From Glebionis coronaria (lineage: Eukaryota > Streptophyta > Magnoliopsida > Asterales > Asteraceae), in contig CM046881.1 of NCBI GenBank assembly GCA_025667525.1, positions 497,881,627 through 497,945,626 of the forward strand: DNA of 64,000 nucleotides. The letters are read 5' to 3'. Below the pieces are notes generated by a model. That model was not told the DNA's origin. It did no database searches and saw nothing but the letters and a program-made list of their open reading frames with translations. This document shows, piece by piece, positions 47,430 to 58,411 of the stretch. Position 1 is the stretch's first letter; every line of letters starts with the position of its first letter. A program made the position numbers and the translations under genes.

Positions 47430-48774
47430 TTCTTGGTGTAAAGCGGTGGGTTGGTTGGGAGGAGCATTGTATGCGGGTGGTTGATAAGCAGGTTGCTGGT
47501 AAACTTGGTTGTTTCGTTGAGGTGGTTATGGTTGTTTGTGAGGTGGTATGTATGGTGTACGAGGTGGTTGTTGTTGTTGAGGAGGGCGATTAAGGTTTTG
47601 TTGTTGGTTTGGGTTGTTGGTTTGGGTTGTTTGGAGGATAACTGGGTGGTGAGAGATAGTTGTTAGAGCGGTAGCTAAGCAAGTTACGGTCACCTTGAGG
47701 GCGGGCTTGATAAGCGGGTTGAGGATAGGTGCCATAAGCTGCATTCACATTTTCAGAAGGGTAGTCTTGGGTGGCAGTACAAGTGGTGTAAGAGTGAGGA
47801 CCCCCGCATATCTCACATGGTTGGCTGACAGCATTGACTTGAGCGTCTTTGGCGTTTCTAGCGTTGATGTTGTTGGTGTTGTTGGCGGTTTGGGTAGCAA
47901 GCGATTCAAGAAGCGAAGTGATTTTGTCAAGTCGCTTATCGCTGTCACTAGTACTAGCACTAGCAACATTGGTCCGAACACTCTTGGTTTGCACACGAGA
48001 CTTATTCTCAATGATACCCCAAGCAGCATTGGAAGTCTTAGCCAAAAGATTACCCCCCGAGGCACTGTTTAGTGAATCTTGGTCACTCATGCTTAAACCA
48101 TTATAAAAAGTATTAATTTGGTGCACTTTGGTAAAACCATGTTGTGGGCATTTTCTTAAATGATCTTTAAAACGATCCCAAGATTCACTAAACGACTCAT
48201 CGTACTTTTGTTCAAAATTTATGATTTCATTCCGCAAAGCGGTAGTACGAGAGGGTGGCAAAAAGTAATTGATAAACTTGGTCTCCAAATCCGTCCACGA
48301 AAGAATACTCTGTGGCGGTTCCTTAGCAAGCCAATGTCGGGCTTGTCCCTCTAAAGAAAAGGGAAAAAGTTGTAGACGTATTACCTCTTCTGGAACACCA
48401 TTGATTTTGACCGTATTGGTGAGTTGCAAAAATCTCTTGATGTGGTCATGCGGATCATCAATGGTACGCCCCAAGAATGGTTGAGCAGAGACCATCTGGA
48501 TAAAGCCGGATTTGAGCTCAAAATTGTTGGCTGCAATCGCGGGTATAACAATTGGATCAGTGTTGCCATCTACATGAGCTTGCAGAAGTTCAATCATCGG
48601 GCGATTATCCGGTAGAGGCTCATTGTTGTTGTTGTTATTATTGTTGTTGAAAGGTGGATTGTTGTTGTTATTATTGTTGTTTTGAGGTGGTATGTTGTTG
48701 TTGTTTTGTACACCGGCCATGTCTAAGTTATCGAGAGGCTCGGGCTCTTGATAAGACGTTGATCGAGTGCGCAT
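47430..48774 (-). pseudogene. Athila Gag of minus-strand element
   Basis: Starts MRTRSTSYQEPEPLDN, followed by an Asn-rich tract (48590-48710). The retrotransposon gag domain includes FLGRTIDDPHDHIKRFLQ, LFPFSLEGQARHWLAKEPP, KFINYFLPPSRTTALRNEI and SFSESWDRFKDHLRKCPQHG. A zinc-knuckle-like CEICGGPHSYTTC (CX2CX3HX4C) lies near 47800-47820. One frame break lies at about 47500-47590, after which Gag continues in the frame of the Pol ORF. Gag would package element RNA. Confidence 0.88.
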
Positions 48775-48970
48775 ACACCTGCAAAAGAACTAACAAGGCA
48801 AAAACAAAGCAAAAATATTTTTGGTTTTTATGTTTTTTTAATTTTTAGGATTTTTTAAGATTTTATGTTTTTTTGTGTTTTTGAAAATTTTTATGAAAAA
48901 GTAACGTTCACATGGAACGGATCCCAAAATCCAAGTTCTCACAAAAAACTGTTGATCTTAACGAGAAAAG

Positions 48971-48985
48971 CCGGCAGCGGCGCCA
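48971..48985 (-). other. Primer binding site, Asp-tRNA type
   Basis: Minus strand TGGCGCCGCTGCCGG, two bases after the 5' LTR end. Matches the Athila-type primer site complementary to the 3' end of tRNA-Asp. Confidence 0.85.
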
Positions 48986-48987
48986 TT

Positions 48988-50617
48988 TGATACAATGTTT
49001 TTGCAATGGGGTTCTCTATATTCTCTCGATATCCTCTCGAATTGATCTCGGTTCTAAGTGGAATGATTGTTCTTGGTTACTAAGAAGGGGGGTTGGTTTT
49101 CTAATCTACTAAAAGGTTTAAATACATTAACATGAAAACTTAAATTAAAAAGAATTAATTTAATGACAATTAATAAAACTAGAATTAAAATTAAAATATA
49201 AATATAAAATGAAGAAACAGTAAGTAAGAAGAAACAGAAAGTAAGACTTAAAAATGCTCAAAAGAATATTGATTTGGAAGTTGACCTTGATTCGGAAGTT
49301 CACTCGGAAGTTGGTTCGGAAGTATTGACTCGGAAGTTGATCCTGAACTTTTGAGGAAAATTGATTCGGAACTTTTAAAAATCATTCTTTCGGAACTTTG
49401 AAAAATCATTCACTCGGAACTTTCGTCCGGAAGTTCACTCGGAACTTTCGTCCGGAAGTTTATCCGGAAGATTGACTCGGAAGTTGATTCGGAAGTTGGT
49501 TCGGAAGTTCACTCGGAACTTTCGTCCGGAAGTTCACTCGGAACTTTCGTCCGGAAGTTTACTCGGAACTTGGTTCGGAACTTTTGAAGATAAAACTGAT
49601 TCGGAACTTAAAGACTGATTCGGAACTTTTGCAACTTATTCGGAACTTTTTGTTCACCCGGAACTTTTAGTTCATCCGGAACTTTTGGTTCATCCGGAAC
49701 TTTTAGTTCATCCGGAACTTTTGGTTCATCCGGAACCTGGGAAACTCAAGAACACTAATATTACCGAAGAACAGGGGAACTCGAATTCGATCCAAAAATC
49801 ACCAAGTTTTTCACCAAAACTTAAATAAAAGTAAACACAAATGATATACTAACCAGTAACAACAAATCCCATCAATAAAAACATAAAACCCAACAACTTT
49901 TGAAGATCAAATCAACTAAATAAGAACTTTAATTTTTAACCAAATAGATGAAGATGAACAAGATGAAGTGGAAAGATTGATATATTGAATGATTAAGGTT
50001 TTAACAATCACAAAACAAAGATTAAACTACAAGATTTTTGGAACAATAAAAATCAAAATCACCAAACACCCTAGTGGTGTTGGTGATGACTACGAACAGA
50101 AAGGGACAAAAAGAAGGGAATGAAAAACTAAAAAAAATCTTCATGAAAAGTGTGAAGGGTGGACTTTATATAGTCTTGTCTTTTAGTTGGTGAGTGGGCT
50201 TTCTCCCGTTCTTCTTGTCTTCTCGTCTTTTCAGAAAAGTTGACGTTTTCGATTCTGATTCGGGATTTGTCGTCGATTAAATTCAACTCGTCTTTTACAT
50301 TCTTCGTTTAATAGACTTGAGTTTCTTCGACTTATGTAAATCTTCCATCTTTGGTCCTTTTCTTCGATAAATCTTCGAATAGGCCCAGTGACTTCAAATC
50401 TTTTGCATCTCTTGGACAATAGACTTCATCTTGAGTCTTTTTCTTCGGTAAAACCTGTGTAATCCCATGTTTTCTCCATTATCCATCCGGTTGGCTCTGA
50501 AAACACAATAAACACAAAAACCACGCATAATTCCAAACAAATGATATTAAATACGTGTTTTGGTCTTGTTTTAGTAAGAAATAAGTGGAAAAAGGATGGG
50601 TGCTTACACACCTATCA
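48988..50617 (-). repeat. 5' LTR of minus-strand Athila element
   Basis: Same length as the 3' LTR and nearly the same sequence by eye. Boundaries are TGATACAATG (48988) and CACACCTATCA (50617). TATA-like TATATAAAG on the minus strand at about 50166-50174. The repeat block is at about 49270-49738. Confidence 0.93.
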
Positions 50618-50622
50618 ATACA

Positions 50623-52159
50623 CGTATTTAATGTTTTTGAAAAACCATCCTGTCTAGTGTTAAACTGGCTGGAAGTACGTTTTTGTAATCTAAATTTGAC
50701 CCATTTAAAATCCAAATCACGACTAGCTCATAAAGAACATTCTCGTAGCCTACCAGGCGGGCTATCTATAGAAACTTCGTTTGTGTCATTATTCTAAAGT
50801 ATACAAAAGTTATGGACTCTCAAAATAGGGCCGTTGGATACTTTTTATATTCTGGAAAATGTTAAAAAGTGACATTTTACATAAAATTTCGACTAGTAAC
50901 ATGTAGTGTAAGACGCCTAGTTAAATTCCGACTATAAAAACTTGACCATTAAAGATTTCACGTGAAAATAACGTTATCGTAAAAAATCTAATTACGCTAA
51001 AACCGTTCTAAAAGTCGTAAGCACAATAAAATGTGAAATCTGTAAATGACATTAATCATGTTAGTCTAATGAAAGTGGCATATGATAGTAGCTCTCAGAA
51101 TAATGAAGAGAACGATTTTAGTTGTAAAACAATAGGTTCTTCTATTCGTACTATTGTAGAAACAAAATAAAAATTTTATGTTGATAATATTATCTTTAAA
51201 ATTTTAATAATTAATCTGGATTCATATGAACCTATCAATTATTTTATAATTCAAAAACATGAAAATTTAAAATGATAATAGTTTATGAAACCCTAGTTTA
51301 AAAATATAAAACCCGACTCTAAATAATTAAATTAATTAATAGCTGAAAACGTTTTATAAAACTTTAGTCGTTATTATTCCAACCTAAAGCACCAACTAAG
51401 AAAGGGTTTATACATGTACATTATATTTATATTAAACATGGTTTAAATGAACATTATTCTTGTTAGGTTACCGGTAAAATTCTACTTTGTCCTACAACAC
51501 TTTACTCTCAACAAGGTGAGTTACTAGCCCCTCTCTATTTTAAACTGTAATATCATCTTTTGGGGTGAGAACATTGCTTGATTTCTAAACGCGTGAACAC
51601 AAGTGAACTATTCTTTACTAGTTGATCTCCCCAAATGATAACTGCCCACGAATCATGAACCGTTAGTCACCTAGCTGGGTTAAAGCGAAGTGAGCGCGGA
51701 TGTTATGGATAGATCTATCGGAGTTGACACTCCTATTTACTTTGAATGGGTGCGTTCAAGTAAATACAATTTCATTTGAAGACGACGGGTGACTGGGGTT
51801 AGTCACCTGCATGGGCATACACACACGAAGTCAGTTAGACTCGTTAACGCATCGGTGTCATGAGCTTAAATAGTAGTAATGATAAACTGTGTGACTTTGT
51901 ATGTGTTATATTGTCACAGGTGGATACGAATCTTGTGGTTCACAGAAATGATTTTCATTATTTTCTTTAACCCAAACCTAGGAACTCGCCAACTTTGTGT
52001 TGACACTTTAGCAATGTTTTTCTCAAGTATGCTACTATATGGAGTCTGTATTGTTGTTTTGGCATGTAGAGGTCATTCTCTCGCATCAAGTCCTCTTCAC
52101 GCCATGAAGTCGCAACCCAAATCCAGTCTTCCGCTGTAGTGAAATTTGGGGGTGTGACA
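50623..52159 (+). repeat. 3' LTR of long-LTR element, right part
   Basis: Resumes after ATACA (50618-50622) and matches about 32796-34333 of the 5' LTR to the end GGGGGTGTGACA. An ORF at 51879-52139 is inside LTR sequence and not called. Confidence 0.9.
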
Positions 52160-52164
52160 CCTGG

Positions 52165-52430
52165 GGTTGTGTGCCAAACTCCATACGACAGAGGAAAAGC
52201 TGAGGCAGGTTATTGAAGAAAAATCCTCTGCTCTCGGCGTTATGCAAGAAAAGATAGACCAAGAAGCCGAGAGAGGAAGAAAAGATGTCTCCCTCCTCTA
52301 TTACTTAACTCAAGAAAGGAACAGGTTATCTGCCGCTCTGGATGAAGAGCGCGCCCAGCTTCGCCAGATAAAGCCTCCAACATTGTTGCTATGGGGGCCT
52401 TTGAGGAGAGGAAGAATAGGTTTGTACTGG
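52165..52430 (+). pseudogene. Gag-like gene, C-terminal coiled-coil piece
   Basis: Continues the frame of the exon cut at 30511: the split glycine codon is completed by 52165-52166 and [19 protein letters not shown] follows. The region is an almost unbroken charged helix with heptad-like spacing ([36 protein letters not shown]), typical of the coiled-coil C-terminus of these proteins. Around 52370-52430 another frame ([17 protein letters not shown]) looks like the true continuation, so a one-base shift probably occurred near 52372. At about 52430 sequence switches to Tekay integrase. Confidence 0.65.
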
Positions 52431-53633
52431 TGGCCGAATATGAAAGCTGACATAGCTATGTATGTTCTTCAATGCTTGACTTGTGCTAGAGTTAAAGCTG
52501 AACATCAAAAGCCATCAGGACTACTTCAACAACCAAAGATTCCTGAATGGAAGTGGGAGCGAATTACGATGGACTTTATCACCAAGCTTCCTAGAACATC
52601 ATCTGGAAACAACTCGATTTGGGTTATTGTCGACAGACTGACCAAATCAGCACACTTCATTCCGGTTAAAGAGCAGTTCTCACTGGAGAAGCTGACTCGT
52701 ATATACCTTGAGAATGTTGTATGCAAGCATGGAGTGCCTGTATCGATCATTTCAGATCGAGATCCTAGATTCGCATCGAATTTTTGGAAATCTCTCCAAA
52801 GATCTTTGGGAACGAATCTCGACATGAGCACTGCTTATCACCCTCAGACTGATGGGCAGAGTGAAAGGAAAATACAAACACTGGAAGATATGTTGAGAGC
52901 TTGTGTGTTAGACTTTGGTAAGAATTGGGATAAACATTTGCCGTTAGCAGAGTTTTCGTATAACAATAGTTACCATTCTAGTATTAAGGCTGCACCGTTT
53001 GAAGCTTTGTATGGTAGGAAGTGTAGATCTCCTGTATGTTGGAGTGAAGTTGGGGATACCCAGCTCACGGGACCGGAATTGATCCGGGAGACTACGGAGA
53101 TGATAGTTCAGATTAAGAATAGGTTTTTGATTGCCCGTAGTAGACAGAAAAGTTACGCGGATGTGTGGCGGAAGCCAATGGAGTTTAAAGTGGGTGACCG
53201 AGTAATGTTGAAAGTATCGCCATGGAAAGGCGTTATAAGATTTGGAAAGCGAGGGAAATTGAATCCCCGTTATATTGGACCCTTTAAGATTTTATCTAGA
53301 GTAGGTCCGGTGGCTTATAAACTAGAGTTACCCCCAGAACTTCATGGTGTTCACAACACATTCCATGTATCTAATCTGAAGAAATGTCTAGCAGTGAGTG
53401 ATGAGAAAATTTCATTAGATAAGGTTCGAATAGATGGGAAGTTGCATTTTATCGAAGAGCCCGTAGAGGTTATGGATCGTGAGGTAAAGCAACTGAAATA
53501 AAGTCGGATACCTATTATCAAGATCCGATGGAATTCAAAGCATGGACCGGAGTATACTTGGGAACGAGAGGATGAAATGTGGAAGAAATATCTGCACCTC
53601 TTCGATTTCAATAAGAAACGGACATCCAAATGA
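52430..53633 (+). pseudogene. Tekay-type chromovirus integrase and chromodomain
   Basis: Starts abruptly at [12 protein letters not shown], the end of the integrase zinc region ([12 protein letters not shown]). Core: [13 protein letters not shown] (first Asp), [32 protein letters not shown] (second Asp), [20 protein letters not shown] (Glu). Then the GPY/F region ([19 protein letters not shown]) and [20 protein letters not shown] at 53499-53501 interrupts, but the same frame continues to TGA 53631-53633 with RIPIIKIRWNSKHGPEYTWE, the integrase-linked chromodomain that steers insertion to chromatin. Only the stop is defective in this piece. Reverse transcriptase and everything upstream are missing. 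Confidence 0.88.
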
Positions 53634-53658
53634 AATGGATCACGAGGACGTTGATCCC

Positions 53659-53674
53659 TTTTAGGAGGAAAAGC
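53659..53674 (+). other. Polypurine tract of Tekay fragment
   Basis: TTTTAGGAGGAAAAGC directly before the LTR start TGTGACAATC at 53675. Confidence 0.7.
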
Positions 53675-56600
53675 TGTGACAATCTAATATTTTCAGGTAG
53701 TGAATTATTTTCTCGTATAATATATTGAAACTTATTTTTGTGTTGGTTGACGAACTCACAATTTACGGATTTAAATTTGGGCTTACGTGCATAATTTAGC
53801 GTCCTTTACGACTAAACCGGAAACCTTAGGATTACGTATTTACGTTTTTGAACTTCGTTTTTGATGAGACAATACTTATTGGATTCGTTTTGTGACGTTG
53901 ATTCATAATTTATAAAAACGTTTTTCGTAAAACGACCCGAGGGCACGCAAATCGAGAAAACTAGAATCGAGGAATACCCATAAATTAGTGAGGTGGGAGA
54001 AAATAAATTATCCCACCCCACTAGCACCATGGGACGGCACAAACAAGACACCACATCAATCTGTGGCATCTTGTTAACTTGTTATTTAACAACTGTAAGA
54101 CTAAGCTTACACTTTAAGCTTTTACTAGCTAAAACCATCAACCATCAACCACTTCTCATTCATACCATTTTCATACATGAAAACTACCTCAAACTCTCTC
54201 AAAACCCCCACCATTGCCATCCACTTTGAAGCACAAAACACCCCTTTTGATCTTTTCTAGCCATGAAATACATGTTATCTAGCTCTATCATGGAGTTATC
54301 TTGAAGCCTTGATCATTTGGTGGTCATTTTAACATCAAAGGAGGTGATTTGCTTGTGTCCTAGGGCTGATTTCTCAACTATTTTTCTTGGTGTTTGATGA
54401 TCTTGGAGTTACTTTTGGTGTTCATCAAGTTCTTGTCTTCCAAAAACAAGAAATACACTTGGTTGGTAAAGAAGATCATCCTCTCCATTTTCTCTTGTTA
54501 TTTTTGTAAAGAACAAATGTATTTTCTTTTTTATTGTATATGTATATGATGTATATATGATGATAAAAATGTTGTGTGGGGATCAAGTGTTGATAGATAT
54601 GCTTAAAAAGGTTAATAACTATAAGAAATAAGGCTAAAATCATGCTTATTTAGTTGGCTGTATAAAAACAGTATATAACTAAAACATGAACTGATAAACT
54701 TGCATGGTATAATCCATTTACAGTAAGTACAAGATGTTATACACATGTGAGAGTTGGCCATGCAATGGAATCATTATAATGAGTGAGATATGATCAAAAC
54801 AAAATAAGTGTGCTAATCTGAATAAGCTGTTTTGTAGGGACTGTTAAGCATAGATAAACTTAAAATGAGCAGTAGCTATAACTAAGTTAAATGTAGAACA
54901 TAATATGAATATCATGCCACCCAACCATGAACTTCTAATTCATTATAGAACTCTAGATATGATAAAAATGGTGAAGATGAAAATAAAAATCAGATTTTGA
55001 GAATTAATGTTTATTATTATTATATAAGCACTCAAATTTTATTGTATAAAATGTAAAATAAAAACCCACTAACTTATGAAATTTATTTATATAAATATGT
55101 AAAAGGTTAAATAAATGGATAAATTATAAAAATGGTAGTGGAATAATACTTATAAGTAATAAAAACTATAAACTTGATTTTTACCACTTTTTCGGCTATT
55201 ACCGTAAAATTAACGTTTTTCGCCAATTAAAACTTAGACGATCAAACCCGTCTAATGTAAAGTTTTCAAAAGTCATATACTGATATATAAGTAACTAATA
55301 CAAGTAAAAACCGATAAAACCCGAACTATAAGACATACGGACATTAACGAGCTAACTAAACATATTGGACTAATAATTGGACTAATAATTGGATTAAATA
55401 AGTTAAACACTTATAAAAAGAACTTATTGGGCTTAACCCATTTGGGCCCAACATGGAAAGTATAGATACTGATAATATGAGTATAAAATGGATTAAAACA
55501 AGTTAAAGAACTTATAATAAGCTTATTGGACTTAAAATATGTAAATAGGTAAAACTAGTAAACTAGTAAAAAGTTACTAATACATAAGCACTAAAATAAG
55601 TAAACAAGGATGTATAAACCCACTTGATCATCATCATATGTACAAAATCATCACATGTATATTGTTATTTTGATAAAAGTCATTGGACAAGAGTCTAAGA
55701 CCGATTATTATTTATATAGGTTTCCGTGACCGAAGCACGCCCGTAGCGGATAATCCGCCTTTCATTATCGACGTGAGTTCATAGCCTCGCACTCTTTTAA
55801 ATGTTTTATAAAATGATTTGTAAACCTGCGAGGGAGATAACATGCTATATTTTGATAAAAATAGAACACAAGTAGTCCCGATGGTATGCTTAATGATATG
55901 GACCCGAATGATGCTATGACCCTATAAACGAGACTAAAAGGATTATTAGTAGTTAGGTTATGTCACTTAAAGTCCCATTAGCATAAATTGTGAACTACCG
56001 GGATTTGGTAGACGCTTATGCATTTAATAGTACTATTTGGGGACGATCACCCCAGTTCGCGCCTTGACGGTTGATCCCCGTCGTACCACATTGATTGGTA
56101 AGCGAATTTATGTATGACAAGATTCCATAGCGTGATTTTTGTGACGACACGCTAACTTAGATGGGCAAATTGTTTGTCGGGTTCGCGGCCCGCTGTTTTC
56201 ATAGTAAGGTAACAATGCCATGCGGCTAGTAATAATCCAAATCCAATAAAATGTATCCTATACATAATGTAATCCAATAACCACGCTAATCACGATGAAA
56301 ATATTACCTATTATGGTAATATTGAGGCTACGGTCTCATGGGCGGTTTAAGATGTATGCTTGATTTATATATTGCCTGACTAGCAATACGTGGACTTACT
56401 TCCGATATTATACTTGTGTTCTGATTTTAACGATTGTTTTATATAACGGTTTTTATTAAACTCTATGAATCCACTCGGCATTCGCTGATATGATTTTTGC
56501 ATGTTTTTATCTCAGGTGCTTGAAGGTAATCCGGATGGAGATCGACTCTGATGGCCCACATATTATTAAAAATGTTCATTCGATCTATGTTTTGTAAACT

Positions 56601-56777
56601 TAATGACCTGTATAATTTGGGACCTGTTGTACTCTTTAAAACTTTTTATCGAATGAATGTATGTTAAACCTTGTACAACCATTTTTATGTGTTGTCTCTG
56701 ATTGGAGTTATTGTGCTATCACGTAACACTCTAAAAGACCCTTCCGCTGTACCGATACGAAAATTGAGAGTGTTACA
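53675..56777 (+). repeat. 3' LTR of Tekay element (3103 bases)
   Basis: Starts TGTGACAATCTAA and ends TTGAGAGTGTTACA. It is homologous over its length to the LTRs at 3143-5435 and 10877-14322 but clearly diverged. The next bases, CATTT, belong to a host-like exon; the left partner of any TSD is gone. ORFs at 53812-54229 lie in LTR sequence. Confidence 0.85.
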
Positions 56778-58050
56778 CATTTGGGTTCCTAACACATAAG
56801 TTAGCCCTACGTAAAGTGACTGTGAAGGCATAGCTCAAATCAGCAAAATCTGGTTCAAAACCCACTCCATAAGATATTTCTCCTTTCTGGAAAAGCAATG
56901 GCAAATCTAAATAGGTTTTCATTGGTGGAGTTGTGCCGCTAACCGAACGATACATATGGACCTTCCTCCATCGACCAATATATACATCATGGAGAACTTG
57001 GGATTGGAAGGGTGTGGCCTGCCATAACAGTTCAGGGTCATTTTCTATCCAATTGATATTTTATTCTCAAAGGAGCCATATAATGCAAGTGAAAAAGTAG
57101 AAGCAACCCAGATATTGCTAGGAGTGGCTTTAAGTAAAAGCTCTAATAGGGTCAAAAATTAGTATAATACATCATCAACCACGAAACATTTAGTTTTTGA
57201 CATAATTATTTAAAGACAACATAAAGACTTAATTTATGTAAAATATGTACACTGACCTTGTTATAATTCTATTTTCATAGAGTTATAAGAAATGATTGAT
57301 TTCTATAAGCCATGCAGTCATTTAGTAAGCAATGATGAGCTAGAATGCAATGTAACTAGCCTTATAACTAGCCTTATAATGATTGTAATTTTTGGACAAT
57401 GACGAGCCAGAATGCAATGGTTCTAGTCTTACCTGGTCAGGTCTGTTGACAAAATCTGAGACTCTGCCAGATGGAAATTGCAGTGATTTCTCATTTATGG
57501 TGTCCAAATGCACAAGATCAGAACGAATTTGAAGTGTTAAAAAATTCTCAGTTGAGATGATGAAAACCGCTGACTTCTTAACAATATTGTAAACTAAACC
57601 CTATAGTTTCACGAATAATATTCTATGTGTGAAAGAGACAAGAATAATATTCACAAATATGAAATTGAGATAGTCATAAAACCTGTGTGCCTTTAAATGT
57701 TGCTCATTTTCATCGTTTAATTGTTGCTGAAGTGACTTTATCTGTGTTTACATCTTAGTAATATTGTTGCCTCCGCATTTAGATTCTTGTTGCAGCTTAA
57801 TTTTCTCCCTTTTCGCCTTGTAAATTAGTATTAACATTATAGCAGGGTACATGAATTAAAAATCAAAACTTTTGGTGATGATCATACTCAGGTTTATTTA
57901 ATCAGATCAAGATCGCCCTATGAATACATATCTAATATTAAGAACATACCTTAGAAACTTCGCTCTGCCTTTTTTGGCCTTCGAAGTGCTTTCCACCAAG
58001 ACGGCGCTTCGAGCTTCCTTTTTGTTAACAGAATCCTGCAATCCCGTAAC
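56778..58050 (-). pseudogene. Exon-like pieces of an unidentified host gene
   Basis: At least four protein-like segments in order on the minus strand, separated by AT-rich intron-like DNA. About 58045-57965 encodes a Lys/Ala-rich segment (KVTGLQDSVNKKEARSAVLV). About 57835-57680 is a likely coiled coil (TQIKSLQQQLNDENEQHLKA) with one in-frame TAA. About 57595-57430 reads FIISTENFLTLQIRSDLVHL. About 57070-56778 has WQATPFQSQVLHDVYIGRW, then PPMKTYLDLPLLF and GFEPDFADLSYAFTVTLRRA. The last piece runs straight into the Tekay LTR end at 56777, so the element lies in or beside this exon. The composition is unlike retroelement proteins. I do not recognise the family. Confidence 0.4.
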
Positions 58051-58177
58051 TTTTGCCTACCAAATAAACCAAGAGTCGTCCCTTTAGAAGCAAAGAAGAT
58101 ATATACAACTTCTTAAAATATAAAAAAGGAAATCTAATTTTCAAGATATTTTCGCATAGCAATAAGTCCCTCCATAT

Positions 58178-58365
58178 ATGGATTGTGTAGTGATTAGTGA
58201 AGGTGTTAGCGGAATAGCTATTGCTAGAGAATTGTGTTTGAATTTTGAAAAAAATGTTTTCGTCATCGATTCGGCTTCCACTTTTGGTACTACTACAAGC
58301 TCTCGCAATATTCAAGCTATTAATGTTGGTATTTATTATCCCAATCATTATCTCAAGCTTTGTTT
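58178..58365 (+). pseudogene. L2HGDH: Fragment of L-2-hydroxyglutarate dehydrogenase
   Basis: The encoded segment DCVVISEGVSGIAIARELCL is followed by VIDSASTFGTTTSSRNIQ and INVGIYYPNHYLK. It matches the start of the FAD-dependent mitochondrial L-2-hydroxyglutarate dehydrogenase, whose conserved form here is a dinucleotide-binding GxGxxG next to a beta strand and a [AG]IYYP segment. In this copy the glycine motif reads SEGVSG, with the first glycine lost, and only about 60 residues are present. The intact enzyme oxidises L-2-hydroxyglutarate to 2-oxoglutarate. No transit peptide or downstream exon is visible nearby, so this is a gene fragment or decayed copy. The minus-strand ORF over it is a shadow. 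Confidence 0.65.
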
Positions 58366-58411
58366 CTTTTACATCCAACTTATTATTCATATGGACTTAA
58401 ATAGGTCATGA

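Larger units (their letters stand above)
39464..50617 (-). mobile_element. Near-complete Athila-type Ty3/gypsy retrotransposon (11.15 kb)
   Basis: Two LTRs of exactly 1630 bases (48988-50617 is 5', 39464-41093 is 3'), an Asp-tRNA primer site, gag, protease, reverse transcriptase, RNase H, integrase, a 1.9-kb 3' non-coding region, a polypurine tract and TSD ATACA. The LTRs look nearly identical, so it is the youngest visible insertion. The reading frame is broken only a few times (about 47500-47590, 43775, 43427), so it is probably recent but inactive. Reverse transcriptase ([25 protein letters not shown]) and the primer site place it in the Athila lineage. Confidence 0.93.
30512..52159 (+). 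mobile_element. Long-LTR non-autonomous Tekay-like element (LARD-like)
   Basis: Two LTRs of about 3.8 kb (30512-34333; 37204-39463 plus 50623-52159) flank an internal domain of only about 1.1 kb once the solo LTR inside it is subtracted. Met-tRNA primer site at 34337, purine-rich CTAAGGCGGGGTGAA directly before 37204, and 5-bp TSD CCTGG. No gag or pol remains in the internal domain. LTR ends (TGTGACAACC and GGGGGTGTGACA) resemble Tekay LTRs, so it probably used Tekay proteins in trans. Two later insertions sit inside it: a solo Athila-type LTR and a near-complete Athila element. Confidence 0.85.

Noticed and set aside
43576..47666. Many + strand ORFs of 60-125 aa opposite the Athila pol
   Set aside because: They mirror the codon pattern of the minus-strand pol and gag and match no family; treated as shadows.
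53993..54229. 78-aa ORF at the start of the Tekay LTR
   Set aside because: Lies wholly in LTR sequence, and homologous positions in the LTRs at 11380-11620 do not keep the frame.
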